58,427 nt of DNA from JASGCK01 sp031430035 (lineage in GTDB: Bacteria > Pseudomonadota > Gammaproteobacteria > Burkholderiales > Burkholderiaceae_C). The position numbers and the translations under genes were made by a program. The stretch spans positions 1 through 58,427 of the forward strand of contig JANPAS010000154.1 in the NCBI GenBank assembly GCA_031430035.1, read 5' to 3'. The notes beneath the pieces are model-generated. The model did no database searches and had not been told where the DNA came from. It was given only the letters and a program-made list of their open reading frames with translations. Shown in pieces: positions 1-8,069 of the stretch; position 1 is the first letter of the stretch, and each line of letters starts with the position of its first letter.

Positions 1-995
1 TCGCCGCCCATGATGCCTGCGAGCGACTCTACGGCTTGCTCGTCGGCAATCACACCCACTTTTGCGCCAAACTTTTCTTCTAGCGTAACGGTGTTGCCAT
101 TCAGCAATTTGAGGCTCTCGCCCTCCGCGGCGAAGCGTACAGAGAGGCCGCCGTGGATTTTGTCCAAATCAAAAATATGCGATGGACGACCGAATTCAAA
201 CATCACGTAGTTGGAAATATCAACCAATGCGTTCACGCTACGCTGCCCACAACGCGCCAATTTATCGACCATCCACTGCGGTGTTTTTGCCGCAAAGTTG
301 ACACCTCGCACAATACGGCCAGAGAAGCGACCGCAAAGCTCTGGGGCTTCAATCTTGACGGGCACAACATCCGAAAAATCAACTTTTATGGTTGGGAATT
401 TTGGTGCGGTGAGCGGTGCGCCTGTAATCGCAGCCACTTCGCGAGCCACGCCGTACACCGAGAGGCAATGCGCCAAATTAGGTGTGAGTTTGAGCGTGAG
501 GAGTGTATCGTCAAGGTTCAAATGCTCGCGAATGCTTTGCCCCACAATGGCCTCGGAGGTCAATTCCAGCAAGCCTTGCGCTTCATCACTAATACCAAGT
601 TCCTTAGCCGAACAAAGCATGCCTTGGCTCTCGACGCCGCGTAATTGACCAAGCTTGATTTTGAAAGGTTTGCCATCCACAGTGTCTTTAGCTGGAGGCA
701 GTTCAGCACCGACTAAGGCGCACGGAATTTTGATTCCTACGCGTGCATTGGGAGCACCACAAACGATGTTGAGTAACGCAGCTTGGCCAACGTCCACTTG
801 GCAGACACGCAGGCGATCGGCATTTGGGTGCTGGGCACATTCTTTAATTTCACCAACGACCACGTGGCTAAATGCGGAGGCAACAGGGGTTAACTCTTCA
901 ACTTCTAAACCCGCCATAGTGAGCTTGTCGGCGAGTTCTTGTGTGGTGAGCGCAGGGTTGCAAAATTCGCGCAACCAGCTTTCTGGGAATTGCAT
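1..995 (-). CDS. pheT: Phenylalanyl-tRNA synthetase beta subunit, N-terminal part (3' end outside window)
   Basis: Beta chain of the cytoplasmic alpha2-beta2 phenylalanine-tRNA ligase, which charges tRNA-Phe. About 331 residues are visible from the ATG at 993-995. They begin MQFPESWLREF, the usual PheT opening, and carry the EMAP/OB-fold tRNA-binding domain at about residues 40-150 with the motif CGAPNARVG. The start of the central region follows (NYVMFEFGRPSH, IFDLDKI). The gene runs off the left edge, so the catalytic-like C-terminal domains and the stop are not seen. It starts 18 bases after the pheS stop on the same strand, so the two are one transcription unit. Family assignment is firm; only completeness is unknown. 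Confidence 0.96.
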   Translation of the reverse strand, partial: MQFPESWLREFCNPALTTQELADKLTMAGLEVEELTPVASAFSHVVVGEIKECAQHPNADRLRVCQVDVGQAALLNIVCGAPNARVGIKIPCALVGAELPPAKDTVDGKPFKIKLGQLRGVESQGMLCSAKELGISDEAQGLLELTSEAIVGQSIREHLNLDDTLLTLKLTPNLAHCLSVYGVAREVAAITGAPLTAPKFPTIKVDFSDVVPVKIEAPELCGRFSGRIVRGVNFAAKTPQWMVDKLARCGQRSVNALVDISNYVMFEFGRPSHIFDLDKIHGGLSVRFAAEGESLKLLNGNTVTLEEKFGAKVGVIADEQAVESLAGIMGG

Positions 996-1013
996 TTTTA
1001 TTCCTCTTATTGG

Positions 1014-2078
1014 TTATTGAAACTGGGAGAGAAAACGAAGATCGCCATCGAAGAACAAGCGCAAATCGTTCACGCCGTAGCGCAGCATCGTGAGCCTGTC
1101 CATCCCCATGCCAAAGGCAAAGCCGATGTAGCGCTCTGGGTCTAAGCCCATATTGCGCACCACGTTCGGGTGTACTTGGCCTGAGCCTGCAACTTCTAAC
1201 CAACGCCCTGCGAGTGGGCCTGTGGCAAACTGAATGTCGATCTCGGCACTCGGCTCGGTAAATGGGAAGAAGCTGGGACGGAATCTGAGGACGAGATCGT
1301 CACTTTCGAAGAAGGTTTTACAAAAATCAGTAAAAACAACTTTCAAATCTTTGAAGCTGACGTTCTCGCCAATCCACAAGCCTTCGCACTGGTGGAACAT
1401 GGGGGAATGCGTGGCATCGCTATCAACGCGGTAAGTGCGGCCTGGGGCAATCACGCGGATTTCAGGCATTGGCTGGGAAGCCATACTGGTATTGGCTTTC
1501 CAAGCCTTCACATGCGCGGTGGCATGGCGAATTTGCATCGGGCTGGTGTGCGTGCGCAAAAGCGGCGGCGTGTCAGTCGGTTTGCCGTCCAATGGATCGA
1601 CATAAAACGTGTCGTGCATGGAACGCGCGGGGTGGTCTTCGGGCGTATTCAAAGCCGTGAAGTTGAACCAGTCGTTTTCAATTTCGGGGCCAACGGCCAC
1701 ATCAAAACCCAAGGAGCCAAAAATGCCTTCAATGCGCTCTTGTGTCAGCATGACGGGGTGGAGGCCGCCGCCCGCACGTGTTCGGCCAGGCAAGCTCACA
1801 TCTAACGCTTCGGTTGCTAGCTGCGCGTTCATGGCGGCATCAACCAGTGCATCGCGGCGCTGATTCAACGCCGCTTCTACGGCTTGTTTGGTCACATTAA
1901 TTTGTGCGCCCAATTGCTTTTTCTCTTCAATGGAAAGCGCGGCCATACCCTTCATCAACTCGGTGATGCGGCCTGACTTGCCTAAGTACTGCGCTTTGGC
2001 ATTTTCCAAATCAGCAGGCGTTGTGCAAGCTGCAAAAGCGGCTGTGGCGCTGTCAATAATGGCTTGGAGATCACTCAT
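1014..2078 (-). CDS. pheS: Phenylalanyl-tRNA synthetase alpha subunit
   Basis: Catalytic alpha chain of phenylalanine-tRNA ligase, 354 residues, the normal length. The N-terminal coiled coil (about residues 1-90) precedes the class II core: motif 2 region RTYRVDSDATHSPMFHQ and motif 3 GFAFGMGMDRLTMLRYG close to the C-terminus. The hallmark FRPSFFPFTEPSAEIDI is present. The loop before motif 2 (about residues 192-203, KANTSMASQP) is encoded by one copy of a short dispersed repeat (1471-1506) found in several other genes here. Gene order infC-rpmI-rplT-pheS-pheT is classical, but a strong hairpin terminator lies between rplT and pheS, with only about 30 bases left before the pheS start. Confidence 0.97.
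   Translation of the reverse strand: MSDLQAIIDSATAAFAACTTPADLENAKAQYLGKSGRITELMKGMAALSIEEKKQLGAQINVTKQAVEAALNQRRDALVDAAMNAQLATEALDVSLPGRTRAGGGLHPVMLTQERIEGIFGSLGFDVAVGPEIENDWFNFTALNTPEDHPARSMHDTFYVDPLDGKPTDTPPLLRTHTSPMQIRHATAHVKAWKANTSMASQPMPEIRVIAPGRTYRVDSDATHSPMFHQCEGLWIGENVSFKDLKVVFTDFCKTFFESDDLVLRFRPSFFPFTEPSAEIDIQFATGPLAGRWLEVAGSGQVHPNVVRNMGLDPERYIGFAFGMGMDRLTMLRYGVNDLRLFFDGDLRFLSQFQ
1471..1506. repeat. Dispersed intragenic repeat, copy in pheS
   Basis: Reads GGCTGGGAAGCC then ATACTGGTATTGGC then TTTCCAAGCC on the plus strand. It shares its blocks (GGCTGGGAAGCC, CCAATACCAGTA) with copies at 12471, 15071, 16784, 42682 and 52008. It is translated as part of PheS in a variable loop. Confidence 0.5.
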
Positions 2079-2110
2079 AGATGCGGTTACTTTGCATTCA
2101 AAAATAAATT

Positions 2111-2145
2111 AAAAAAGGGTCGAAGTTTTATGCAAACTTCAACCC
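2111..2145 (-). terminator. Rho-independent terminator after rplT
   Basis: On the minus strand the RNA folds as a 12-bp stem, GGGTTGAAGTTT pairing with AAACTTCGACCC (one G-U pair), with a 5-base loop GCATA. It is followed at once by TTTTTT and an AT-rich tail. It lies 36 bases past the rplT stop and about 33 bases before the pheS start. It should end or attenuate the thrS-infC-rpmI-rplT transcript. No phenylalanine-rich leader peptide is evident beside it. Confidence 0.85.
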
Positions 2146-2180
2146 TCTTGTACCAACCTAAAAACGGGCTTGCTTCTAGT

Positions 2181-2537
2181 TTAAGCGAGCGCCGCTTTCA
2201 CTTGGGCCACGATCGCGGCAAAACCTGCTTCGTCGCTGACAGCCAATTGAGCCAACACTTTGCGGTCAATTTGGATGTTCGCTTTTTTCAGGCCATTGGC
2301 GAATTGGCTGTAGGTGATTCCAAGGCCACGGGCTGCTGCGTTGATACGGGCAATCCATAGTGCGCGGAATACACGCTTTTTAGCACGGCGGTCGCGGTAG
2401 GCATATTGCCCCGCTTTCATCACCGCTTCTTTGGCGACGCGGTAGACGTTACCACGGCGGCCACGGAAGCCTTTTGCTAGTTTTAAAACTTTTTTGTGAC
2501 GGGCTCTTGCCGTTACACCACGTTTAACTCGAGACAT
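2181..2537 (-). CDS. rplT: 50S ribosomal protein L20
   Basis: Large-subunit ribosomal protein L20, 118 residues, an early assembly protein binding 23S rRNA. It opens MSRVKRGVTARARHKK, the standard basic N-terminus, and ends in the globular domain with AQLAVSDEAGFAAIV. The start has a good ribosome-binding site (AGGAG, nine bases before ATG). It follows rpmI by 28 bases and ends before the hairpin at 2111-2145. In many bacteria L20 represses the infC-rpmI-rplT message by binding it; no specific operator can be pointed to here. Confidence 0.98.
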   Translation of the reverse strand: MSRVKRGVTARARHKKVLKLAKGFRGRRGNVYRVAKEAVMKAGQYAYRDRRAKKRVFRALWIARINAAARGLGITYSQFANGLKKANIQIDRKVLAQLAVSDEAGFAAIVAQVKAALA

Positions 2538-2565
2538 GTTTATTTACTCCTGCGTTGGTCGTTAA

Positions 2566-2769
2566 TTAAATTCCACGGCCCGGCAGCATGTCTGCCATAC
2601 GACCCATATCGGTCTTATGGACAGCAGTTGCTCCGCGCAAGTGACGTTTATTTTTAGTGGTCTTCTTAGTCAGGATGTGACGTTTGAAGGCTTGACCGCG
2701 CTTAACGGTTCCACCTGGACGAACGCGGAAACGCTTTTTCGCACCGCTCTTGGTCTTCATTTTGGGCAT
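2566..2769 (-). CDS. rpmI: 50S ribosomal protein L35
   Basis: Large-subunit ribosomal protein L35, 67 residues, the normal size. The very basic sequence starts MPKMKTKSGAKKRFRV and contains TKKTTKNKRHLRG, both typical. GGAG lies seven bases before the ATG. It sits between infC and rplT in the usual operon. Confidence 0.98.
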   Translation of the reverse strand: MPKMKTKSGAKKRFRVRPGGTVKRGQAFKRHILTKKTTKNKRHLRGATAVHKTDMGRMADMLPGRGI

Positions 2770-2842
2770 TTGTATGCTCCTTCTACTTTTTAACTCACGA
2801 GGTGTGACGCAAACTGCTTGCGCCCCTTGTTAACCCTGAGTT

Positions 2843-3463
2843 TTATGCAGCTACCGCCTCAGTCGAAACTGTAGGCTTAGCTGCGGCGGCTGGTGCTGCT
2901 TTTGGGGCAGCGCCTGCTTTTTTCTTACCCGGTGCAATCATCATGATCATCTGGCGGCCTTCTAACTTGGGCATGCTTTCAATCACAATCAAATCACCTA
3001 ACTCTTCGCGAATGCGCACCAAAAGTGCCATTCCAATCTCCTGATGCGTAATCTCGCGGCCTCTAAAGCGCAGCGTGATCTTGCATTTATCGCCCTCTTC
3101 CAAAAAGCGCTTGATGTTGCGCATTTTGATGTTGTAGTCACCGTCGTCGGTACCTGGACGAAACTTAATCTCTTTAATATCAATCACATGCTGCTTGGCT
3201 TTTGCCTCAGCAGCTTTTTTAGCTTCTGAATATTTAAACTTACCGTAGTCCATGAGCCGTGCAACAGGCGGCACTGCCGTCGCTGCAATCTCGACCAAAT
3301 CCACATCCAACTCACCCGCTCGGCGCAGCGCGTCCGACAAACTCATGATGCCTAGCGCTTCGCCTTCAGCTCCGGTGACGCGTAGTTCTGGCGCCATAAT
3401 TTCACGATTGAGACGGTGTTTGCGCTCTTCACGTTGGCGCGGTTGACGGAATTCAGTAGCGAT
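2843..3463 (-). CDS. infC: Translation initiation factor IF-3, AUC start codon
   Basis: IF-3 controls start-codon choice on the 30S subunit and prevents 70S association. The first ATG in frame (3395-3397) would give a protein lacking the conserved N-terminus. Reading on upstream in frame gives (AUC) ATEFRQPRQREERKH then RLNREIMAPELRV, which supplies the missing IF-3 start, and an AAGGAA Shine-Dalgarno lies just before the AUC at 3461-3463. I therefore start at ATC, giving 206 residues. A non-AUG start is usual for infC and lets IF-3 repress its own translation. N-domain about residues 15-90, linker, then C-domain (VIDIKEIKFRPGTDDGD). The C-terminal tail is Ala/Pro/Lys-rich. Confidence 0.95.
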   Translation of the reverse strand: MATEFRQPRQREERKHRLNREIMAPELRVTGAEGEALGIMSLSDALRRAGELDVDLVEIAATAVPPVARLMDYGKFKYSEAKKAAEAKAKQHVIDIKEIKFRPGTDDGDYNIKMRNIKRFLEEGDKCKITLRFRGREITHQEIGMALLVRIREELGDLIVIESMPKLEGRQMIMMIAPGKKKAGAAPKAAPAAAAKPTVSTEAVAA

Positions 3464-3506
3464 GGTTAGTTTCCTTAAAAAATATAACCCGTAATTTTAG
3501 CACGAT

Positions 3507-5414
3507 CTAGATTTTGTTCTGGACATCATCAGCCAAGCGCGCCACAAATGCGTCAAAAGTCATAACCTCACCCTGCGTAGCGCCTCGTGCTCGCACCGAC
3601 ACCGTGCCCGCCTCGCGCTCTTTGTCGCCCACCGCGATCGAATATGGGATTTTTTGCAGCGCAAACTCGCGAATCTTCAAATTGATTTTTTCGTTACGCA
3701 AATCTGTTTTGACACGATAACCCAGCTTCTGCAATTTCGCCGCCACTTCCTTGGCGTAATCAGCTTGGGCATCCGTAATTGGCGCAATTGCCACTTGCAT
3801 TGGGGAGAGCCACGCGGGCAGCGCGCCCGCATGTTGCTCAATCAAAATACCAATGAAACGCTCCAAGCTGCCCACAATCGCGCGGTGCAGCATCACAGGG
3901 CGCAGGCGGCTGCTATCGGCCGCCACATAGTCCGCATCTAAGCGCTCGGGCATATTCGGGTCAATTTGCATCGTGCCGCATTGCCACGTGCGGCCAATAC
4001 TGTCCTTGAGGTGGTACTCGATCTTCGGACCATAAAACGCGCCCTCGCCTGGCAACTCTTCCAACTCTGCGCCGCTGGCTTTAATCGCTTCGCGCAGTGC
4101 GTTTTCAGAAAAATCCCACGACTCTTCTGTGCCAATGCGCGCCTCGGGACGCAATGCCAATTTGACCGCCACTTCGGTAAACCCAAAATCTTTGTACACC
4201 GCCATCACCAGCGCATGAAAGTTCGCCACTTCGGCTTGAATTTGGTCTTCCGTACAAAAGATGTGGCCATCGTCCTGCGTAAAACCGCGCACCCGCATGA
4301 TGCCGTGCAAGCCGCCTGTGGGCTCGTTGCGGTGGCACTGGCCAAACTCGCCAAAGCGCAGCGGCAGATCACGGTAGCTCTTGAGTCCCTGCTTAAAAAT
4401 CAAAATGTGACCTGGGCAATTCATGGGCTTCAAGGCGTAGTCACGCTTTTCAGATTCCGTCGTGAACATGTTATCGCGGTACTTATCCCAGTGCCCCGTT
4501 TTTTCCCACAACGCCGCATCCAAAATTTGCGGGCCTTTCACCTCTAGATAGCCGTTATCACGGTACACCGCACGCATGTACTGCTCGACTTGTTGCCACA
4601 ACGTCCAGCCCTTCGGGTGCCAAAACACCGTGCCAGGCGAGTGCTCATCGATGTGGAACAAATCCAGTTCGCGCCCCAGCTTGCGGTGGTCGCGCTTCTC
4701 GGCTTCTTCTAGCATCGTCAAATAGTTTTGTAACTCGTCCTTAGTGGCAAACGCCACGCCATACACGCGCTGGAGCTGTTCGTTCTTTTGATCGCCGCGC
4801 CAATAAGCGCCAGCCACCTTCATCAATTTAAAAAATTTCAGCTTGCCCGTGGACGGCACATGAGGGCCACGGCACAAGTCTTCGAACTTACCTTCGCGGT
4901 AGAGCGATACGTCCTCGCCAGCAGGAATCGAACCGATGATTTCGGCCTTGTAATGCTCGCCAAGCCCTTTGAAATAAGCCACGGCCTCGTCACGCGGTAG
5001 CACGCGGCGAGTGACAGGTTCGTCAAGTAGAGCAAGCGCCGTCATCTTTTTTTCAATCGCCGCCATGTCGTCAGGCGTAAAGGCACGCACACTGGCAAAG
5101 TCGTAATAAAAGCCGTTTTCAACCACAGGACCAATCGTGACCTGCGCTTCTGGAAACAACTCCTTCACGGCATAAGCCAGCAAATGCGCGGCGCTGTGGC
5201 GAATCACTTCTAGTCCGTCTGCATCTTTGGCGGTGATGATGGCAAGCGCCGCATTTTGCGAAATCAGATAACTCGTATCCACCACTTTGCCGTCAATTTT
5301 CCCAGCCAGCGCAGCCTTCGCAAGCCCCGCGCCAATGGATAAGGCGACATCCGCCACAGTAACAGGCGCGGCGAATTCGCGAACAGAAGAATCGGGAAGA
5401 GTAATTTGGATCAT
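3507..5414 (-). CDS. thrS: Threonyl-tRNA synthetase
   Basis: Charges tRNA-Thr; 635 residues, full length. Domains in order: TGS (about 1-60), editing domain with HSAAHLLAYAV (about 70-220), class II catalytic core with the zinc-site motif MNCPGH and motif 2 FGQCHRNEPTGGLHG, then the anticodon-binding domain from about residue 535 (MQVAIAPITDAQ to the end). It precedes infC by 43 bases as in most proteobacteria. The start codon lies only 9 bases after the stop of a LysR gene on the same strand, so either the two are cotranscribed or the thrS promoter lies inside the LysR gene. No clear Shine-Dalgarno is seen ahead of the ATG. Confidence 0.98.
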   Translation of the reverse strand: MIQITLPDSSVREFAAPVTVADVALSIGAGLAKAALAGKIDGKVVDTSYLISQNAALAIITAKDADGLEVIRHSAAHLLAYAVKELFPEAQVTIGPVVENGFYYDFASVRAFTPDDMAAIEKKMTALALLDEPVTRRVLPRDEAVAYFKGLGEHYKAEIIGSIPAGEDVSLYREGKFEDLCRGPHVPSTGKLKFFKLMKVAGAYWRGDQKNEQLQRVYGVAFATKDELQNYLTMLEEAEKRDHRKLGRELDLFHIDEHSPGTVFWHPKGWTLWQQVEQYMRAVYRDNGYLEVKGPQILDAALWEKTGHWDKYRDNMFTTESEKRDYALKPMNCPGHILIFKQGLKSYRDLPLRFGEFGQCHRNEPTGGLHGIMRVRGFTQDDGHIFCTEDQIQAEVANFHALVMAVYKDFGFTEVAVKLALRPEARIGTEESWDFSENALREAIKASGAELEELPGEGAFYGPKIEYHLKDSIGRTWQCGTMQIDPNMPERLDADYVAADSSRLRPVMLHRAIVGSLERFIGILIEQHAGALPAWLSPMQVAIAPITDAQADYAKEVAAKLQKLGYRVKTDLRNEKINLKIREFALQKIPYSIAVGDKEREAGTVSVRARGATQGEVMTFDAFVARLADDVQNKI

Positions 5415-5423
5415 TTTTCAATT

Positions 5424-6383
5424 TTACCCAAACACCCCACGCGCCGAGCGCTCGACCGCACTGCGTAGCCATTGATGCCCGCTGCTTTGCTGCGTACTTC
5501 TGTGCCACAGCGTATCCACATGCACCACAGGCACATCGAATGGCAAGGGCTTGATGACCAACTCGCCTGCACTGTCTGCGACACGAACAAAGTGACGCGG
5601 CAACACCGTGAGCACATCGGATTGCAAGGCCACGCGCCCTGCGGTAAAAAATTGATTGACAGTCAGCACAATGCGGCGCTTGCGCCCTAGCGACGCCAGT
5701 GCCTCGTCGGTAAAGCCATACGGACGCCCCGAAAAACTCACTAGCAAATGCCTTGCGGCACAAAACGCGTCTAGGGTCAGTTTTTTCTTCGCCAACGGAT
5801 GCCCACGTCGCATCACGCAGACGTACTCGCCGTCATACAGCCGCGCATGGTCAAAGTTGGCCGTACTGCCAGCTTGCAGTTTGGCCGTGATGTCGGCCAG
5901 AACAACAGGGAAATACCCCAAGGCGAGATCCGCCTCTTCGCGTTCCAAAAGGCCACGTGGATCTCGTGTGGACAGCGGCACCACGCGTAGCGACACGCTT
6001 GGTGCCTCGGCCTCCGTGATTGCCAAAAGACTAGGCACAATCTCCGCCGCCGTTGCGTCCGCCATGGCGAGCACAAAGGTGTTGCTTGCCGTAGCAGGCT
6101 CAAAACGATCAGGCGAGAGCGACATTTGCAATTGTGCCAGCGCCTCACGAACGTGAGGCCATAGCGCCAGCGCACGCGGCGTGGGCTCGAGTCCCTGCCC
6201 CATCCCTTTGACGGTACTCCTGCGCATCAAGTCATCACCCACGGTTTCGCGTAAACGCCGCAGGGCATTGCTGACAGCGGGCTGCGTGAGCGCCAGATTG
6301 TGAGCGGCCTTGGTCAAACTGCGCTCAGCCATCACTTCGTCAAAGACACGTAAAAGGTTGAGATCGAGTGTTTTGAAATTCAT
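5424..6383 (-). CDS. LysR-family transcriptional regulator
   Basis: 319-residue LysR-type regulator. The winged helix-turn-helix is at about residues 4-63 (FKTLDLNLLRVFDEV, then LTQPAVSNALRRLRE), followed by the two-lobed effector-binding domain (about 95-305). The protein resembles the NodD/PcpR-like branch with MNFKTLDLNLLRVF, but its inducer cannot be read from the sequence. It is divergent from a small gene at 6491 across a region rich in CTAAT/ATTAG elements, and is followed after 9 bases by thrS. The likely target is the divergent small gene, itself, or both; control of the more distant homogentisate operon cannot be excluded. Confidence 0.92.
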   Translation of the reverse strand: MNFKTLDLNLLRVFDEVMAERSLTKAAHNLALTQPAVSNALRRLRETVGDDLMRRSTVKGMGQGLEPTPRALALWPHVREALAQLQMSLSPDRFEPATASNTFVLAMADATAAEIVPSLLAITEAEAPSVSLRVVPLSTRDPRGLLEREEADLALGYFPVVLADITAKLQAGSTANFDHARLYDGEYVCVMRRGHPLAKKKLTLDAFCAARHLLVSFSGRPYGFTDEALASLGRKRRIVLTVNQFFTAGRVALQSDVLTVLPRHFVRVADSAGELVIKPLPFDVPVVHVDTLWHRSTQQSSGHQWLRSAVERSARGVFG

Positions 6384-6402
6384 ACAGTGAATGTATTACA
6401 TC

Positions 6403-6441
6403 ACTAATATAAAGTTGAATAGCATTAGTAATTACCCTAAT
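6403..6441. promoter_or_regulatory. Candidate LysR operator region
   Basis: The 107-base gap between the LysR gene and the small gene at 6491 holds ACTAAT (6403-6408), ATTAGT (6424-6429) and CTAAT (6437-6441). These are repeated half-sites in inverted and direct arrangement within an AT-rich stretch. A divergent LysR promoter is where such sites are expected. Assignment is by position and pattern only. Confidence 0.4.
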
Positions 6442-6490
6442 ATCACTACACCGAAATCAATCGGCAACAACATAGATAAGTGAGTTCATC

Positions 6491-6733
6491 ATGACAACAC
6501 TAACAACATTTGGCTCCCCCTTCAAAAGCACGCACACGGGTGCTGCGCGTTTGGAACGTACTGCGACTTACCTCGCGCGCCTAGCACGCACGGCCAGCGC
6601 TGCGATTGCTGCCAGCTACGCTACATGGCAAACACAACGTGCGGCTGTGCGAGCTGACGAAGAGATGTGGGCGTTCGCTCACAGCGATCCGCGCTTGATG
6701 GCGGAAATTCAAGCCGCAATAGCAGGCAAGTAA
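6491..6733 (+). CDS. Small protein of unknown function, divergent from LysR gene
   Basis: 80 residues, Ala/Thr-rich N-terminal half with an amphipathic stretch (ARLERTATYLARLART), then a charged C-terminal part ending DPRLMAEIQAAIAGK. The DxRLMxEI ending recalls the short DUF1127 type of protein (DxRLLxDIG), but the match is weak and I do not assign it. No signal peptide or clear membrane segment. It starts 107 bases from the divergent LysR gene and converges with fahA, whose stop is only a few bases away. Codon usage looks like that of its neighbours, which supports a real gene. Confidence 0.6.
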   Translation: MTTLTTFGSPFKSTHTGAARLERTATYLARLARTASAAIAASYATWQTQRAAVRADEEMWAFAHSDPRLMAEIQAAIAGK

Positions 6734-6736
6734 TCG

Positions 6737-8059
6737 CTAGCTTGTGCGAGCGGGCAACACCGTTGCCCGCACCTCGCCAAGTCCAATGCGAGCATGGCCT
6801 GCAGACTTGCAACAGCCTTTAAAAATCACCGTATCACCATCTTCTAAAAAAGTGCGCCGCTCGCCGTTTGGCAGCTCCAGCGGTTGCTTGCCGCCTTTAG
6901 ACAACTCGAGTAACGAGCCTCCCTCTTCAGGATTTGGCCCCGACATCGTGCCCGAGCCAAACATATCGCCTACTTGCAAATTGCAACCATTGACGGTGTG
7001 ATGCGCCACCAATTGCGCCAGCGTCCAATACGACGCATCGGCAAAGTTAGAACTGGACAACCGCACGGCATCTATGCCAGCCGCGGCCATAGCCTGTGTT
7101 TGCAACCACACTTCAAGCGTCATGCTGATCGCGCCGCTCGCGCTATTGGCCTCAGAGGCCAAGTAGGGCATGGGCTGCGGGTCACTAGGGGGACGCGTAA
7201 ACGGCACACGGAAAGGCGCAAGCGCCTCCATCGTCACGATCCACGGCGAGACCGTACTAGCAAAACTCTTGGCTAAGAATGGTCCTAGCGGTTGGTATTC
7301 CCAAGCCTGAACATCACGCGCCGACCAGTCGTTGAACAAACCGAGTCCAAAGAGCGCATCCTCCGCATCCGCCATCGTGATGGGCTCGCCTTGCACGTTC
7401 GATGCGCTGATGTAGGCTGCCAATTCCAGCTCGTAATCTAAACGCTTCGATGGCAAAAACACAGGCGTCTCTTGGCCTGGCGGCAAGATCTGCCCCAGCG
7501 GACGCTTAAAGTTAGTGCCACTCACATTGATGCTAGATGCGCGTCCGTGATAGCCAATCGGCACATATTTGTAGTTAGGCAAGAGTGGGTTATCGGGGCG
7601 AAACAGCTTGCCCACCGACGTGGCGTGGTGGATGCTGGTAAAGAAATCCGTGTAGTCGCCGATACGGCAAGGCACAGACATTTCCGCGCTTGACTGCGCA
7701 ACCAAGCAGTTTGCAAGCTTTGCTGCATGTGGGCTTCCAGCAGATAGCGCGCTCGACATCGCCGCTCTAAACGCACTTCGATTATCCGCAGATTCCGCCA
7801 TGTGCTCATTCAAATCACCTGCTGCTAACGGCGCAAGCATCTTGGCAATAGATGGCTCCCAGGTCATGGCAGATAAGGCTTGGCGCAAGTCTAATATCTG
7901 ATCGCCAATCGCGATGCCAATCCTCCATCCGTCTTTTTTAGCCGCGATTTGAAAGCGCCCAAAGGGCAAATTTTGAATCGGGAAATCAGAGCCCTCCGCT
8001 TGTGCAGATAGCACCCAGCTAATTAAAGATGCGTCGTGTGTTGTGTTAAGTTGTGTCAT
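6737..8059 (-). CDS. fahA: Fumarylacetoacetase
   Basis: Hydrolyses fumarylacetoacetate to fumarate and acetoacetate, the last step of homogentisate breakdown. 440 residues, normal length. Visible family motifs: DFFTSIHHATSVGKLFR with the catalytic His, LPNYKYVPIGYHGRASS, and the metal-binding acidic cluster DYELELAAYI. The C-terminal GHARIGLGEV is also typical. I start at the ATG at 8057-8059, which has AGGAG seven bases upstream; a TTG one codon earlier is less likely. Last gene of the seven-gene homogentisate operon, 10 bases after hmgA. The isomerase that normally acts between HmgA and FahA is not in this window. Confidence 0.96.
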   Translation of the reverse strand: MTQLNTTHDASLISWVLSAQAEGSDFPIQNLPFGRFQIAAKKDGWRIGIAIGDQILDLRQALSAMTWEPSIAKMLAPLAAGDLNEHMAESADNRSAFRAAMSSALSAGSPHAAKLANCLVAQSSAEMSVPCRIGDYTDFFTSIHHATSVGKLFRPDNPLLPNYKYVPIGYHGRASSINVSGTNFKRPLGQILPPGQETPVFLPSKRLDYELELAAYISASNVQGEPITMADAEDALFGLGLFNDWSARDVQAWEYQPLGPFLAKSFASTVSPWIVTMEALAPFRVPFTRPPSDPQPMPYLASEANSASGAISMTLEVWLQTQAMAAAGIDAVRLSSSNFADASYWTLAQLVAHHTVNGCNLQVGDMFGSGTMSGPNPEEGGSLLELSKGGKQPLELPNGERRTFLEDGDTVIFKGCCKSAGHARIGLGEVRATVLPARTS

Positions 8060-8069
8060 CAAGAGTCTC

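Noticed and set aside
3395..3397. ATG start for infC
   Set aside because: It would remove conserved N-terminal IF-3 residues; the ATC further up has the ribosome site.
3966..4547. 193-codon open frame on the plus strand
   Set aside because: Antisense to thrS, with no ribosome site and no recognisable domain.
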